Positions 1 to 7,024 of a stretch of DNA of 10,440 bases are shown piece by piece. Location: the NCBI GenBank assembly GCA_022564695.1, contig JADFKX010000062.1:1-10440 (forward strand), given 5' to 3'. The position numbers and the translations under genes are program-made. The stretch's first letter is position 1; every line of letters begins with the position of its first letter. The notes under the pieces were generated by a model. The model was not told the origin of the DNA. It was given only the letters and a program-made list of their open reading frames with translations, and made no database searches. The stretch comes from Chloroflexota bacterium (GTDB lineage Bacteria > Chloroflexota > Dehalococcoidia > SM23-28-2 > RBG-16-64-32).

Positions 1-2
1 GC

Positions 3-86
3 GGCGTGATCGATGAGTTGCTCGTCACGAACTACACGCTCGACGGCGATGGCGTCGCGCACGTGCGAGCGGCATCGCGAGGCTGA
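3..86 (+). CDS. C-terminal tail of an unrecognised protein (partial)
   Basis: A plus-strand frame is open from the left edge and stops with TGA at 84-86, giving 27 residues that begin GVIDELLVTNYTLDGDGV and end in ASRG. The residue mix looks like ordinary coding sequence, but it is too short to assign a family. No start is visible; the gene would begin left of the window. It does not resemble the missing first half of the MMPL gene that follows 116 bases later. The stretch could also be a chance open frame. Confidence 0.35.
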   Translation, partial: GVIDELLVTNYTLDGDGVAHVRAASRG

Positions 87-189
87 CTCGCGCGTAGTCG
101 GAGTAAACTCTCAGCCACTCCTTATGCGCCTCACAGGGTGCTCTTAGAGACCCGGGCGACACTTGCTCATGACGGTTCCCACGGATCGG

Positions 190-195
190 AAGGAG
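190..195 (+). promoter_or_regulatory. Ribosome binding site for the MMPL fragment
   Basis: AAGGAG lies seven bases before the GTG at 203. It is the only start signal seen for this frame, because an in-frame TGA at 170-172 rules out any longer reading. It makes translation of the shortened MMPL protein plausible, although an AG-rich match of this length can occur by chance. Confidence 0.5.
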
Positions 196-202
196 CGGAA
201 CA

Positions 203-1531
203 GTGACCAGCACGAAGGTATGGCTCGGGTCGGCGGCAGGCGCGATCGTCGTCGCCATGTTCGCCGTGCTGGCGGCGCTGACGCTGCTGCCGGCCGTGCT
301 GAGCCTGCTGGGCGACCGCATCAACGCGTTGCGATTACCGCTGCCACGGTCTGGCCGTTCCGCTGGGGATGAAGGCGGCTTCTGGGGTTGGGTGGCGACC
401 ACCGTCATGGCTCACCCCGTGATTAGCGCCGTCGCCGCAGTGGTGTTTCTCCTGGCGGTTGCGGCGCCTCTCGTCACGATTAATTTGGGGCTGGCCGGCG
501 TGAGCACACTGCCGGAGGATACGGCGTCACGCCGCGCTTTCGAGACGCTCGATAGCGACTTCTCCGCCGGGCTGATCTCGCCGGCGGAGATTGTGGTGGA
601 CGCCGAGGACGTCAACTCGCAGCCGGTGCAGCAAGGGATCGACCGCCTGCTGGTTGCGTTGGACGGGGATGCGATGTTCGGAGAGGCGACGGTGGAGACG
701 AACGAGGCGGGCGATCTCGCGCTTGTGTCTGCCCTGATCGTTGGTGATCCGGATGCCGACGCTGCGCACGACGCGATCGTGCGGTTGCGAAGCGAGCATA
801 TCCCGGCCGCGTTTGACGGTGTGGATGCGGATGTGCTGGTCACCGGCGTTACCGCCCAGACCGAGGACATGTTCGATGTCATCCGAACCTACATGCCGAT
901 CGTGTTCGCGTTCGTGCTGGGTCTCAGCTTTCTGCTGCTGCTCGTCGTGTTCCGGTCGTTGGTGGTGCCGGTGAAAGCGCTGATCATGAACCTGCTGTCG
1001 GTCGGGGCCGCCTACGGCCTGCTGGTTCTTGTGTTTCAGCACGGCGTGGGGAACGAGATCTTCGGCTTCCAGCGTACGGAGACGATTGAGGCCTGGCTGC
1101 CGCTGTTCCTGTTTGCCTTCCTGTTCGGGCTGTCGATGGATTATCACGTGTTTCTGTTGAGCAGGATCAGGGAGCGGTTCGACCGGACGGGCGATAACGC
1201 CGCGTCCGTGGCGTTCGGTGTGAGATCGACAGCCGGGATTATCACCGGGGCGGCGCTGATCATGGTGGCCGTGTTCTCGGGATTCGCCATGGGCGACACC
1301 GTATCGCTGCAGCAGCTAGGCTTCGGGATGGCCGTAGCGATTCTCCTGGACGCTACGATTATCCGATCTGTGCTGGTGCCCGCTAGCATGCAGCTCCTGG
1401 GCGACTGGAACTGGTACCTACCCAGGTGGTTGCACTGGCTTCCGGACATACGGGTGGAACGCGTCAGGGCGCCTAAGGCGCGACCCGCGCCAGCTGCTGC
1501 GGCTACCATGGTTGCCGATGGCAGGGAGTAG
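203..1531 (+). CDS. MMPL/RND-family transporter, C-terminal half only
   Basis: This 442-residue protein matches the second half of MMPL-type RND transporters, proton-driven exporters of lipids and other hydrophobic molecules. Residues 8-36 (ALTLLPAVLSLLGDR) match TM6, which normally closes the first half. Residues 64-92 are TM7, roughly 100-225 form the second extracytoplasmic loop, and about 228-400 hold TM8-TM12. The TM10 signature GLSMDYHVFLLSRIRE (309-324) carries the Asp313-Tyr314 pair of the proton relay. Full MMPL proteins usually exceed 700 residues; TM1-TM5, the first loop and the TM4 Asp-Tyr pair are absent. An in-frame TGA at 170-172 blocks extension upstream, and 1-202 shows no MMPL sequence in any forward frame. 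GTG at 203 has a good ribosome binding site. It is either a decayed remnant or a half-size transporter that would have to pair with another subunit. Family is confident; function is doubtful. Confidence 0.85.
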   Translation: MTSTKVWLGSAAGAIVVAMFAVLAALTLLPAVLSLLGDRINALRLPLPRSGRSAGDEGGFWGWVATTVMAHPVISAVAAVVFLLAVAAPLVTINLGLAGVSTLPEDTASRRAFETLDSDFSAGLISPAEIVVDAEDVNSQPVQQGIDRLLVALDGDAMFGEATVETNEAGDLALVSALIVGDPDADAAHDAIVRLRSEHIPAAFDGVDADVLVTGVTAQTEDMFDVIRTYMPIVFAFVLGLSFLLLLVVFRSLVVPVKALIMNLLSVGAAYGLLVLVFQHGVGNEIFGFQRTETIEAWLPLFLFAFLFGLSMDYHVFLLSRIRERFDRTGDNAASVAFGVRSTAGIITGAALIMVAVFSGFAMGDTVSLQQLGFGMAVAILLDATIIRSVLVPASMQLLGDWNWYLPRWLHWLPDIRVERVRAPKARPAPAAAATMVADGRE

Positions 1532-1550
1532 TGAGCTGGGCTGCGCCGCC

Positions 1551-2408
1551 CTAGAATAGCACTCGCTTGGGCGCGCCGCTGACCGTCCGACGGAAGTTGT
1601 GAATCAGGCGCTGCCCGTCGCCTAGCTCCTCAACGCGGCACCGCCTTGGGTTCGCCAGCGCCTGACCCGTCTCCTTCAGCAGCCGCGCCGCGTCCTCTCG
1701 CAGCGCATCCCCGGCCTCGAACTCCGCCGCCGCCAGCGCGGTCTTTATCTGGGCGTCCGCCAGCAGGAGCAGCCAGCCGGCGATGAGCTCCGCCCATCCC
1801 AGGTGGAAGAGATTATCGGCGAAGGCGAGCGCCAGCTTCTGCTGGTTGGAGTCCGGTGCGGTCTGAAGAACGGTGCTGCCGAAGTGCGGCATCGCCAGGT
1901 CGGTGATGAGGCGGTATGCGCTCCCCAGGTGTTCGTCCTCGGCCAGCACGGAGCCGGCCTGAAAACGGCCCATCTCGATGCGCGAGGCTGCGTGCTCGCG
2001 GTCCGTCTCCAGAGCCGTGGCCAGCCACTGGTGGTATTCGGCGAACCCCTCAGCAAGCAGGGAGCGCTGGGCCGCTATGCAGTCGCAGGCGGTGCGCAGT
2101 AGAGGTGGACAGGCGGTGTAGGAGGCCCGGCTCAGCAGCATGCTGGCGTCCGACAGGTAGGTGAACGTGCGCGACCAGAAGCCCAGCAGCGCCGCCGCCT
2201 CAGGGCTCCGCTTCTTCGCCGAGGCCGCCACGATGGCAAGCTGGAGGTTCATCGCCCGCTCGAACAGCGATAGGTCGGGTACGAGGAGGAACTGGGTCTG
2301 GCGGTGGGCGTCCTGCACCGTCGGCGAGGCGTTCGTCGGGCGGCCGGACAGTTCGTAGCGCTCCGGAAAGGTGTAGGGCGCGATCTTCGGTGATGTCGGG
2401 CGGCTCAT
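1551..2408 (-). CDS. Unrecognised helical protein, 285 residues
   Basis: I do not recognise this protein. It has no signal peptide and no convincing membrane segment. The sequence is rich in Ala and Leu and is probably mostly alpha-helical. Residues 80-125 carry YLSDASMLLSRASYTACPPL followed by repeated Leu/Ala and a Cys pair (Cys107, Cys109 near ACDC). This loosely recalls HEPN-like or DUF5677-like helical domains, but that is only an impression. Residues 195-220 (around FADNLFHLGWAELIAGW) form another amphipathic helix. The C-terminal 60 residues are Arg-rich and end in KRVLF. ATG at 2408 lies 46 bases behind the dehydrogenase stop, with only a weak GAGAG before it, so expression probably depends on read-through from upstream. 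It is the last gene of the minus-strand series and converges on the MMPL fragment with a 19-base gap. Codon and base composition match the neighbours, which supports a real gene. Confidence 0.75.
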   Translation of the reverse strand: MSRPTSPKIAPYTFPERYELSGRPTNASPTVQDAHRQTQFLLVPDLSLFERAMNLQLAIVAASAKKRSPEAAALLGFWSRTFTYLSDASMLLSRASYTACPPLLRTACDCIAAQRSLLAEGFAEYHQWLATALETDREHAASRIEMGRFQAGSVLAEDEHLGSAYRLITDLAMPHFGSTVLQTAPDSNQQKLALAFADNLFHLGWAELIAGWLLLLADAQIKTALAAAEFEAGDALREDAARLLKETGQALANPRRCRVEELGDGQRLIHNFRRTVSGAPKRVLF

Positions 2409-2454
2409 ACGTTTGTTCTCTCGTTAGGAGGGCGCGGGGTGTGGGGCCTGGCCT

Positions 2455-3207
2455 TCACTGCCAGCCCTTGCGCGCACCCTCTACCATCGCCAGTGGGCCG
2501 ATAGGCCAGTTGTAGCCCTGCACCATCGCCTTGTTGATGTCCTCCGCGGAGGCGATCCCCTCCGCCATGACCGCCTGCGCCTCGCGCACGGCCGCGAAGT
2601 AGACGCGGTTGGCGATGAACCCGTACTTGCCGGGTGCGTCCTTCACCCGCACGCTCGCCTTGCCGATTCGCTGGCAGACCGACTCCAGCGCCTGAAGCGT
2701 CTCCTCGGCGGTCTCGGGGGCGTGCACCAGCTCCACCAGCTTCATCACCGGCGCCGGGCTGAACCAGTGCGCGCCGATGAACTGCGGCCGTCGCGACTCC
2801 GACACTGCCTGATTGATCTCCCCGATCACCAGGCCGGAGGTGTTGGTGGCGAACACCGCCTGCGGTTGCACGATGCTGTCCGCTTCGGCCCAGACCTTCT
2901 TCTTCAGATTGAGGTCCTCCGGCACCGCCTCGATCACCAGGTCCACGTCCTTCAGGTCGTCCAGGTTAGTGGTGAAGGAGAGGTTGGCGATGGCGGCGTC
3001 CATCTGCGCCTGCGTTGTCTTGCCCCGCTCCACGCCGCGCTTCAGGCCGTAGCGGCCGTCGACGATTGTGGAGCGCGCCTTCTCGATAAGCTCGTCGTTG
3101 ATGTCACGGAGGCTGACTTTCAGCCCGCCGACGGCCAGGGCCTGGGCGATGCCGGCGCCCATGACGCCGCCGCCGAGGACGCCTACGCTATTAATTTCGA
3201 TGGGCAT
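2455..3207 (-). CDS. 3-hydroxyacyl-CoA dehydrogenase, C-terminally short
   Basis: This cytoplasmic enzyme should interconvert 3-hydroxyacyl-CoA (such as 3-hydroxybutyryl-CoA) and 3-oxoacyl-CoA with NAD(H). The Rossmann domain begins with GVLGGGVMGAGIAQ (GxGxxG at 12-17), and Asp35 sits where the NAD ribose is usually bound. Catalytic residues of the family are all visible: Ser124 in NTSG, His147 in GAHWFSP, Glu159 in KLVELV and Asn200 in GFIANRV. The protein stops at 250 residues, just after YNWPIGPLAMVEG, whereas single-domain relatives usually run to about 280-290. About 35 residues of the C-terminal helical domain are missing. The 46 bases behind the stop contain no displaced continuation. 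The start at 3207 is fixed by AAGGAGGT six bases upstream. It follows enolase by 63 bases. Substrate chain length cannot be read from sequence. The missing end may affect dimerisation or may be a lineage trait. Confidence 0.9.
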   Translation of the reverse strand: MPIEINSVGVLGGGVMGAGIAQALAVGGLKVSLRDINDELIEKARSTIVDGRYGLKRGVERGKTTQAQMDAAIANLSFTTNLDDLKDVDLVIEAVPEDLNLKKKVWAEADSIVQPQAVFATNTSGLVIGEINQAVSESRRPQFIGAHWFSPAPVMKLVELVHAPETAEETLQALESVCQRIGKASVRVKDAPGKYGFIANRVYFAAVREAQAVMAEGIASAEDINKAMVQGYNWPIGPLAMVEGARKGWQ

Positions 3208-3213
3208 GTGGGG

Positions 3214-3221
3214 ACCTCCTT
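3214..3221 (-). promoter_or_regulatory. Strong ribosome binding site of the dehydrogenase
   Basis: On the minus strand AAGGAGGT is a full match to the 16S rRNA tail, six bases before the ATG at 3207. It fixes the start and suggests well translated product despite the gene's position inside a multi-gene transcript. Confidence 0.75.
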
Positions 3222-3270
3222 CTGTTGGCTTGCCCCTCGGGACTCTTGTAATGTTGATTTCCCGCCCGTG

Positions 3271-4551
3271 TTACCGCATCAGTATACCGCGCCCGGCGAA
3301 GCGGGCCTTCGCGCCCAGCTCCTCCTCTATGCGCAGCAGCCGGTTGTACTTCGCCGTGCGCTCGCCGCGGGCCGGCGCGCCGGCCTTGATCTGGCCGCAG
3401 CCCGTGGCTACCACCAGGTCCGCTATCGTCGTGTCCTCCGTCTCGCCGCTGCGATGTGACATAACGCAAGACCAGCCAGCCTTGCCCGCCTCCGCCATCG
3501 CCGCCAGCGTCTCCGTCAGCGTGCCGATCTGGTTCACCTTGATCAGCACCGCGTTCGCTGAGCCCTCCTCAATGCCGCGGCGGATGCGCTCCACGTTCGT
3601 CACGAACACGTCGTCTCCGACAAGCTGCACCCGCGAGCCCAGCCGCTGGGTGAGGAGCTGCCAGCCGGGCCAGTCGTCCTGGGCCATCCCGTCCTCGATG
3701 GAGACGATAGGGTAGCGGTCTAGCCAGCCCTCCCACAGGTCGACCAGCTCCTCCGACGCAAGGGTGCGGCCCTCCTGGGCCAGCACGTAGCGGCCGTCCG
3801 CCTCCAGCTCTGAGGTAGCCGGGTCGAGGGCGAGGGCGATGTCATCGCCGGGGCGGTAGCCCGCGGCCTCGATCGCTCTCAGCGCCAGCGCCACGGCGTC
3901 ATCGTTGCGGGCCAGCGGCGGCGCGAACCCGCCCTCATCGCCGATAGTCGTGGGCCACCCTTCGTCGTGCAGGATGCGGCCCAGGGCGTGGTACACCTCC
4001 GACCCCATCCGCAGCGCCTCGGCGAACGAGTCGGCGCCGACTGGGGCTACCATGAACTCCTGGAACTCTACCGACCCCTCGGCGTGCCTGCCGCCGTTCA
4101 GGATGTTGAACATCGGCAGCGGTATGAGCGCCGCAGCGCCCTTCGATAAGTATTGATATAAGGGAAGGGAGGCGCTGTCGGCGGCGGCGTGGGCCACGGC
4201 CAGCGATACGCTCAGGATGGCGTTGGCGCCCAGCTTCGACTTGTTGGGTGTGCCGTCCAGCGCGATGAGCGCCGCGTCCACCCTCTCCTGCTCCTCGGCC
4301 GGCATCCCGGCCAGCGCCGGTGCGATCAGATCGTTGACGTTGCTGACGGCTTTGAGGACGCCCTTGCCGCCGTAGCGGTCGCGGTCGCCGTCGCGTAGCT
4401 CCACGGCCTCGAAGGCGCCGGTGGAGGCGCCGGAGGGCACGGCGGCGCGGCCCAGGGCGCCGTCGGCCAGGCGCACCTCCGCCTCTACCGTGGGGTTCCC
4501 ACGGGAGTCCAGGATCTCGCGGGCGCGTATGGAGCGGATCTCGCTGCTCAT
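3271..4551 (-). CDS. eno: Enolase (phosphopyruvate hydratase)
   Basis: Enolase converts 2-phosphoglycerate to phosphoenolpyruvate in glycolysis and runs backwards in gluconeogenesis. It is a cytoplasmic Mg-dependent enzyme, also found in RNA degradosomes of some bacteria. The protein is full length at 426 residues. It starts with the typical REILDSRGNPTVE and has the PSGASTG loop at 39-45. His156 follows NGGR. The catalytic acid/base pair is Glu206 in GDEGGFAP and Lys338 in LIKVNQIGT. Metal ligands are Asp243, Glu286 (SIEDGM) and Asp313 (VGDD). SHRSGET (365-371) and Lys389 near the end bind substrate phosphate. All expected residues are present, so it should be active. ATG at 4551 gives the standard N-terminus, although no clear ribosome binding site precedes it; a small inverted repeat lies in the 28-base gap to the upstream gene, hinting at coupled or structured initiation. 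Confidence 0.98.
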   Translation of the reverse strand: MSSEIRSIRAREILDSRGNPTVEAEVRLADGALGRAAVPSGASTGAFEAVELRDGDRDRYGGKGVLKAVSNVNDLIAPALAGMPAEEQERVDAALIALDGTPNKSKLGANAILSVSLAVAHAAADSASLPLYQYLSKGAAALIPLPMFNILNGGRHAEGSVEFQEFMVAPVGADSFAEALRMGSEVYHALGRILHDEGWPTTIGDEGGFAPPLARNDDAVALALRAIEAAGYRPGDDIALALDPATSELEADGRYVLAQEGRTLASEELVDLWEGWLDRYPIVSIEDGMAQDDWPGWQLLTQRLGSRVQLVGDDVFVTNVERIRRGIEEGSANAVLIKVNQIGTLTETLAAMAEAGKAGWSCVMSHRSGETEDTTIADLVVATGCGQIKAGAPARGERTAKYNRLLRIEEELGAKARFAGRGILMR

Positions 4552-4562
4552 GCCGGGCGCTG

Positions 4563-4579
4563 CCCCGATTCCATCGGGG
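4563..4579 (-). repeat. Perfect 7-bp inverted repeat before eno
   Basis: CCCCGAT and ATCGGGG flank a three-base loop and fill most of the 28-base gap between the SLOG-family gene and eno. The repeat ends one base from the stop codon of the upstream gene. No T-run follows on either strand, so it does not look like an intrinsic terminator. It could stabilise or process the transcript at the gene boundary. Confidence 0.5.
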
Positions 4580-5068
4580 TCACTTGGCGCCGCCGCGCTG
4601 CTGCGCCATCTCTATCGCCTTCTCTACCGCTTCCTGGGGTGTGGTAACTCTGACTATCTTCTCGGGGTCGTGGCCGCGGTAATCGAAGCCCCAGGTGTCG
4701 AGCCCCACCAGCGGCACGTCGTGGATCATGGCGAAGGCGATCTCGCTCAACGTGCCGTAGGAGCCGTCCACGGCGATGACGGCCTCGCCGGTGAGCACGA
4801 CCGAGGAGTTGCGGGCGTAGCCGATGCCGGTGAAGACGGGAAACTCAACCCAGGGGTTGGGCGGGCTCTGGGAGGCGTCCCGGCCGGGCATGATGCCGAT
4901 AGTGTGGCCGCCGGCGGAGCGGGCGCCGCGGCAGACAGCCTCCATAACGCCGCCGCCGCCCCCGCAGCAGACAGTTACGCCCCGCTTCCCCAGCTCGCGG
5001 CCGACCTCCTCGGCCATACGAAGGGCATCCTCCAGAGAGGTCTCACCCCCGATGACGGATATGATCAT
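4580..5068 (-). CDS. TIGR00725/LOG-like Rossmann protein (SLOG superfamily)
   Basis: This 162-residue protein has the nucleotide-binding fold of the LOG and DprA-like SLOG superfamily, once annotated as possible lysine decarboxylases. The N-terminus MIISVIGG forms the first strand. The glycine-rich segment VCCGGGGGVMEAVCRGA (33-49), TIGIMPG (56-62), GIGYARN (81-87) and AVDGSYGTLSEIA (99-111) follow in the expected order. In LOG cytokinin phosphoribohydrolases the last motif reads PGGxGTxxE; here it begins with Val-Asp instead of Pro-Gly, as is common in the shorter TIGR00725 branch. Arg86, Thr106 and Glu109 are kept at the usual positions. The true substrate is unknown; nucleotide or nucleotide-derivative binding is the safe inference. 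ATG at 5068 is the only good start, preceded by a weak GAG. It sits 48 bases behind the lipoprotein gene and 28 bases before eno, on the same strand. Confidence 0.85.
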   Translation of the reverse strand: MIISVIGGETSLEDALRMAEEVGRELGKRGVTVCCGGGGGVMEAVCRGARSAGGHTIGIMPGRDASQSPPNPWVEFPVFTGIGYARNSSVVLTGEAVIAVDGSYGTLSEIAFAMIHDVPLVGLDTWGFDYRGHDPEKIVRVTTPQEAVEKAIEMAQQRGGAK

Positions 5069-5116
5069 GGCAGGCTCATGATACCCGTGGCGCCTTTGGG
5101 CGGCAACGCGACGCGG

Positions 5117-7006
5117 TCAGTCCGCCCGTAGGGACCAGCGGTAGGTGGCGGCCTCCGTCGTCCCCTCGGTGACGGCCGCCACGACGATAGTAACCGGGCC
5201 GTCCAACGCTATCTCAAACCGGTTGCCGGGCGCCAGCTCCAGGCGGGCTGCCTTGGGTGGATTCGGCTCGCCTCGCTCGATGAGCTGCACGAGGAATCGC
5301 TGCGGCAGCGGCCCGTCGATGCGGCGGAACCCCTCCGCCTGCCAGCCTCCGTCAGTGTCCGCGCCATCGGCGAAAGCCAGCTCCGGTATCTCGATATCGT
5401 CCACCGCGAAGCCCCGCTCGTGGGTCGCGTCGTCCGTGACGTATTCGAACCGTAGCAGCAGCTCGCCGCCGACGTACGGCGTGAGGTCTATCTCCTCCTG
5501 CACCCACTCGCCGCCGCTGCTGCCGCTGTAGCCCGGCCCGTAGGCGAGCGACACAGGGTCGAACTCCGTGGTCTGATGACCGGGAAGCGCTTCCCAGGTC
5601 TGGCCGCCGTCTCTGGAGGCGGCGACGTAGGCGTAGTCCCAGCCCAGCTCGGTCTCGAACCAAGTCCAGAAGCGCAGCGTGGCGGCGGTAAGCCCGCTGA
5701 GATCGAACTCGCGCGTCAGCCGGCTGTCCATGCTGTCACCCGCGTTCGACCACCAGAACGCGCCGTCGCGGGGCTCTATGCCGATGCCAACCTGATCAGA
5801 GCCGTCGAACGTGAAGACGGCGCCCCCCGCCGGCGGATCGATCTCCAGGTAGTCGGCCGCGAACTGGTTGACGCTGTCGTCGCCCTCGCCGGTATTGCCT
5901 ATCGTGGTGACGGTTGAGACGGTCAGACTGGCGCCTTCGTGGGCGTAAGGGCCGGTAGCCTCGTCCAGCTTGTTAGCGACGAGCCAATCCGCGAACAGCG
6001 CAAGGAACGAGGTCCCGAACGGCTGGAGGTAGGCGTCCACCCCGGCTATCCCGTCCTCCGGCGTGGCCACAAGCGCCGCCGCGTTCTCACGGCCGCCGAA
6101 ACGGTCCAGCAGATAGCGGAAGAAGAGCTGCGATTCCCCGTAGTGGACGCCGCTGTCTTTTGGCCAGTGGTTAAGCTGGCTGTCCGGGGCGGCGAGGAAG
6201 CTGCCTACCGCCGCCGTCCCGCCGCCGGCCAGCTCCGCCGCCACCTGCGACAGGCCCTCGTTCACCCAGGACTCCTCGCCATCATCCGCGTTATCGTGAA
6301 TCAGGTGCTGGAGCTCGTGGGCCAGGATAGCGTTGTAGACAGCCCCTGGCGAGCCCAAGAAGGAGGCGTCCAGGTATATCGCCTCTCGCTCATTGCTGCG
6401 GGGCACCGCGGACCGGGGGTAGGAGTCTGAGGAGCTGACGTAACCACCGGCGCCGCTGAGGTCGACGTGGACGATGCTGATTCGGGTGTCACCGTCCACG
6501 CCCGGCGACCATTCCTGCCCAAAGGCGGCGGTCACGCGGGGGTAGACCAGCGTCTCGAAGTCGCTGGTGATCGTCTCCAGGGCTGAGACGTCCACGTCAA
6601 GATCGTCCTCCACGAAGAAGTAGGCGCGCTGTGTGACCGCCCGTACGCTGGCGGTGGCCGTTCGTAGCGAAGGCTCGTTCAGGTTCAGGATCGTGAACTC
6701 CTCGCGGTCGCCGATCCCGTAGTTGAACGGCGACTGGCGAGCGATCCGGGGTGTGTCCGGCGGCAGGCCGCGGAACCGCCGCGCCAGATCGATGAGGTCA
6801 CGGTCAGGCGGCTCCTCTGTAGATGGCGATGGCGGTGTGGCCACGGTGGGTGTCTGCGTGGGTTCGGATGTGGGAGCGGGCGTCGGCGCTAGAGTCGGCG
6901 TGGTTGTAGGTGTGGAGCTATCGCCGTCACAGGCGGCAGCGATAGCTCCCATAAACAGAAGGAGGGCGGCTATACGTATTCCGTATGCCGCCCTCCCCAT
7001 CACCAC
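5117..7006 (-). CDS. Secreted lipoprotein, zinc-metallopeptidase-like (M6/M30 type)
   Basis: This is probably an extracellular, lipid-anchored peptidase of 629 residues. An Arg-containing N-region, a hydrophobic stretch (12-25) and AIAAAC, with Cys26 as the lipidation site, form the signal; the Ala at -3 makes the lipobox less than ideal. Residues 31-67 are a Thr/Pro-rich linker. The catalytic region carries AHELQHLIHD, with HExxH at 230-234, followed by ESWVNEGLSQVAAEL, where Glu250 is the likely third zinc ligand. This spacing recalls hyicolysin-like M30 and immune-inhibitor-A-like M6 peptidases. Residues about 400-545 resemble the beta-sandwich behind M6 enzymes: FWTWFETELGWDYAYVAAS, DGGQTW and FAVDDIEI. 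A further beta domain ends the protein. The start could be GTG 7006, GTG 7003 or ATG 7000, none with a clear ribosome binding site. The recombinase stops 18 bases upstream. A strong hairpin covers codons 4-15. The substrate is unknown. Confidence 0.85.
   Translation of the reverse strand: MVMGRAAYGIRIAALLLFMGAIAAACDGDSSTPTTTPTLAPTPAPTSEPTQTPTVATPPSPSTEEPPDRDLIDLARRFRGLPPDTPRIARQSPFNYGIGDREEFTILNLNEPSLRTATASVRAVTQRAYFFVEDDLDVDVSALETITSDFETLVYPRVTAAFGQEWSPGVDGDTRISIVHVDLSGAGGYVSSSDSYPRSAVPRSNEREAIYLDASFLGSPGAVYNAILAHELQHLIHDNADDGEESWVNEGLSQVAAELAGGGTAAVGSFLAAPDSQLNHWPKDSGVHYGESQLFFRYLLDRFGGRENAAALVATPEDGIAGVDAYLQPFGTSFLALFADWLVANKLDEATGPYAHEGASLTVSTVTTIGNTGEGDDSVNQFAADYLEIDPPAGGAVFTFDGSDQVGIGIEPRDGAFWWSNAGDSMDSRLTREFDLSGLTAATLRFWTWFETELGWDYAYVAASRDGGQTWEALPGHQTTEFDPVSLAYGPGYSGSSGGEWVQEEIDLTPYVGGELLLRFEYVTDDATHERGFAVDDIEIPELAFADGADTDGGWQAEGFRRIDGPLPQRFLVQLIERGEPNPPKAARLELAPGNRFEIALDGPVTIVVAAVTEGTTEAATYRWSLRAD
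6806..6916 (-). other. Thr/Pro-rich linker of the lipoprotein
   Basis: Residues 31-67 of the lipoprotein consist almost only of Thr, Pro, Ser, Ala and Glu in irregular TPT/APT units. Such a stretch just behind the lipidated cysteine is expected to be an extended spacer holding the peptidase away from the membrane. The DNA is degenerate rather than a clean tandem repeat. Confidence 0.75.
6961..6996 (-). terminator. Terminator-like hairpin inside the start of the lipoprotein gene
   Basis: GGAGGGCGGC (6961-6970) and GCCGCCCTCC (6987-6996) are perfect complements. Inside them ATACG (6972-6976) pairs with CGTAT (6982-6986), leaving one bulged base and a five-base loop. On the minus strand the stem is followed by TTCTGTTTAT (from 6960 down), a T-rich run like that of an intrinsic terminator. 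The stem starts directly after the ATG at 7000 and covers codons 4-15, including part of the signal peptide. It could terminate part of the recombinase transcript, attenuate the downstream genes or limit initiation. The structure is certain as sequence; its role is inferred. Confidence 0.55.
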
Positions 7007-7024
7007 ACTGTGTTGATGCGGTTG

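Noticed and set aside
25..408. Minus-strand open frame opposite the MMPL start
   Set aside because: It is rich in Arg, Ser and Pro, has no family pattern, and mirrors the high-GC plus-strand gene.
527..1147. 206-codon minus-strand frame inside the MMPL gene
   Set aside because: The frame is His/Gln/Arg-rich as expected for the complement of a GC-rich membrane protein; the plus strand carries the clear MMPL motifs.
1538..1551. GGGC/GCCC hairpin between the MMPL fragment and the convergent gene
   Set aside because: Only a four-bp stem and no T-run; too weak to call a terminator.
2722..3459. 245-codon plus-strand frame across the dehydrogenase and the end of eno
   Set aside because: It is antisense to two genes with complete catalytic motifs and spans their intergenic gap; composition is typical of a shadow frame.
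5064..5082. ATCATG/CATGAT stem over the start of the SLOG-family gene
   Set aside because: Six AT-rich base pairs with a seven-base loop are weak and expected by chance.
4421..5131. 236-codon plus-strand frame over the SLOG-family gene
   Set aside because: It is antisense to a gene with the full glycine-rich motif set and has no recognisable domain.
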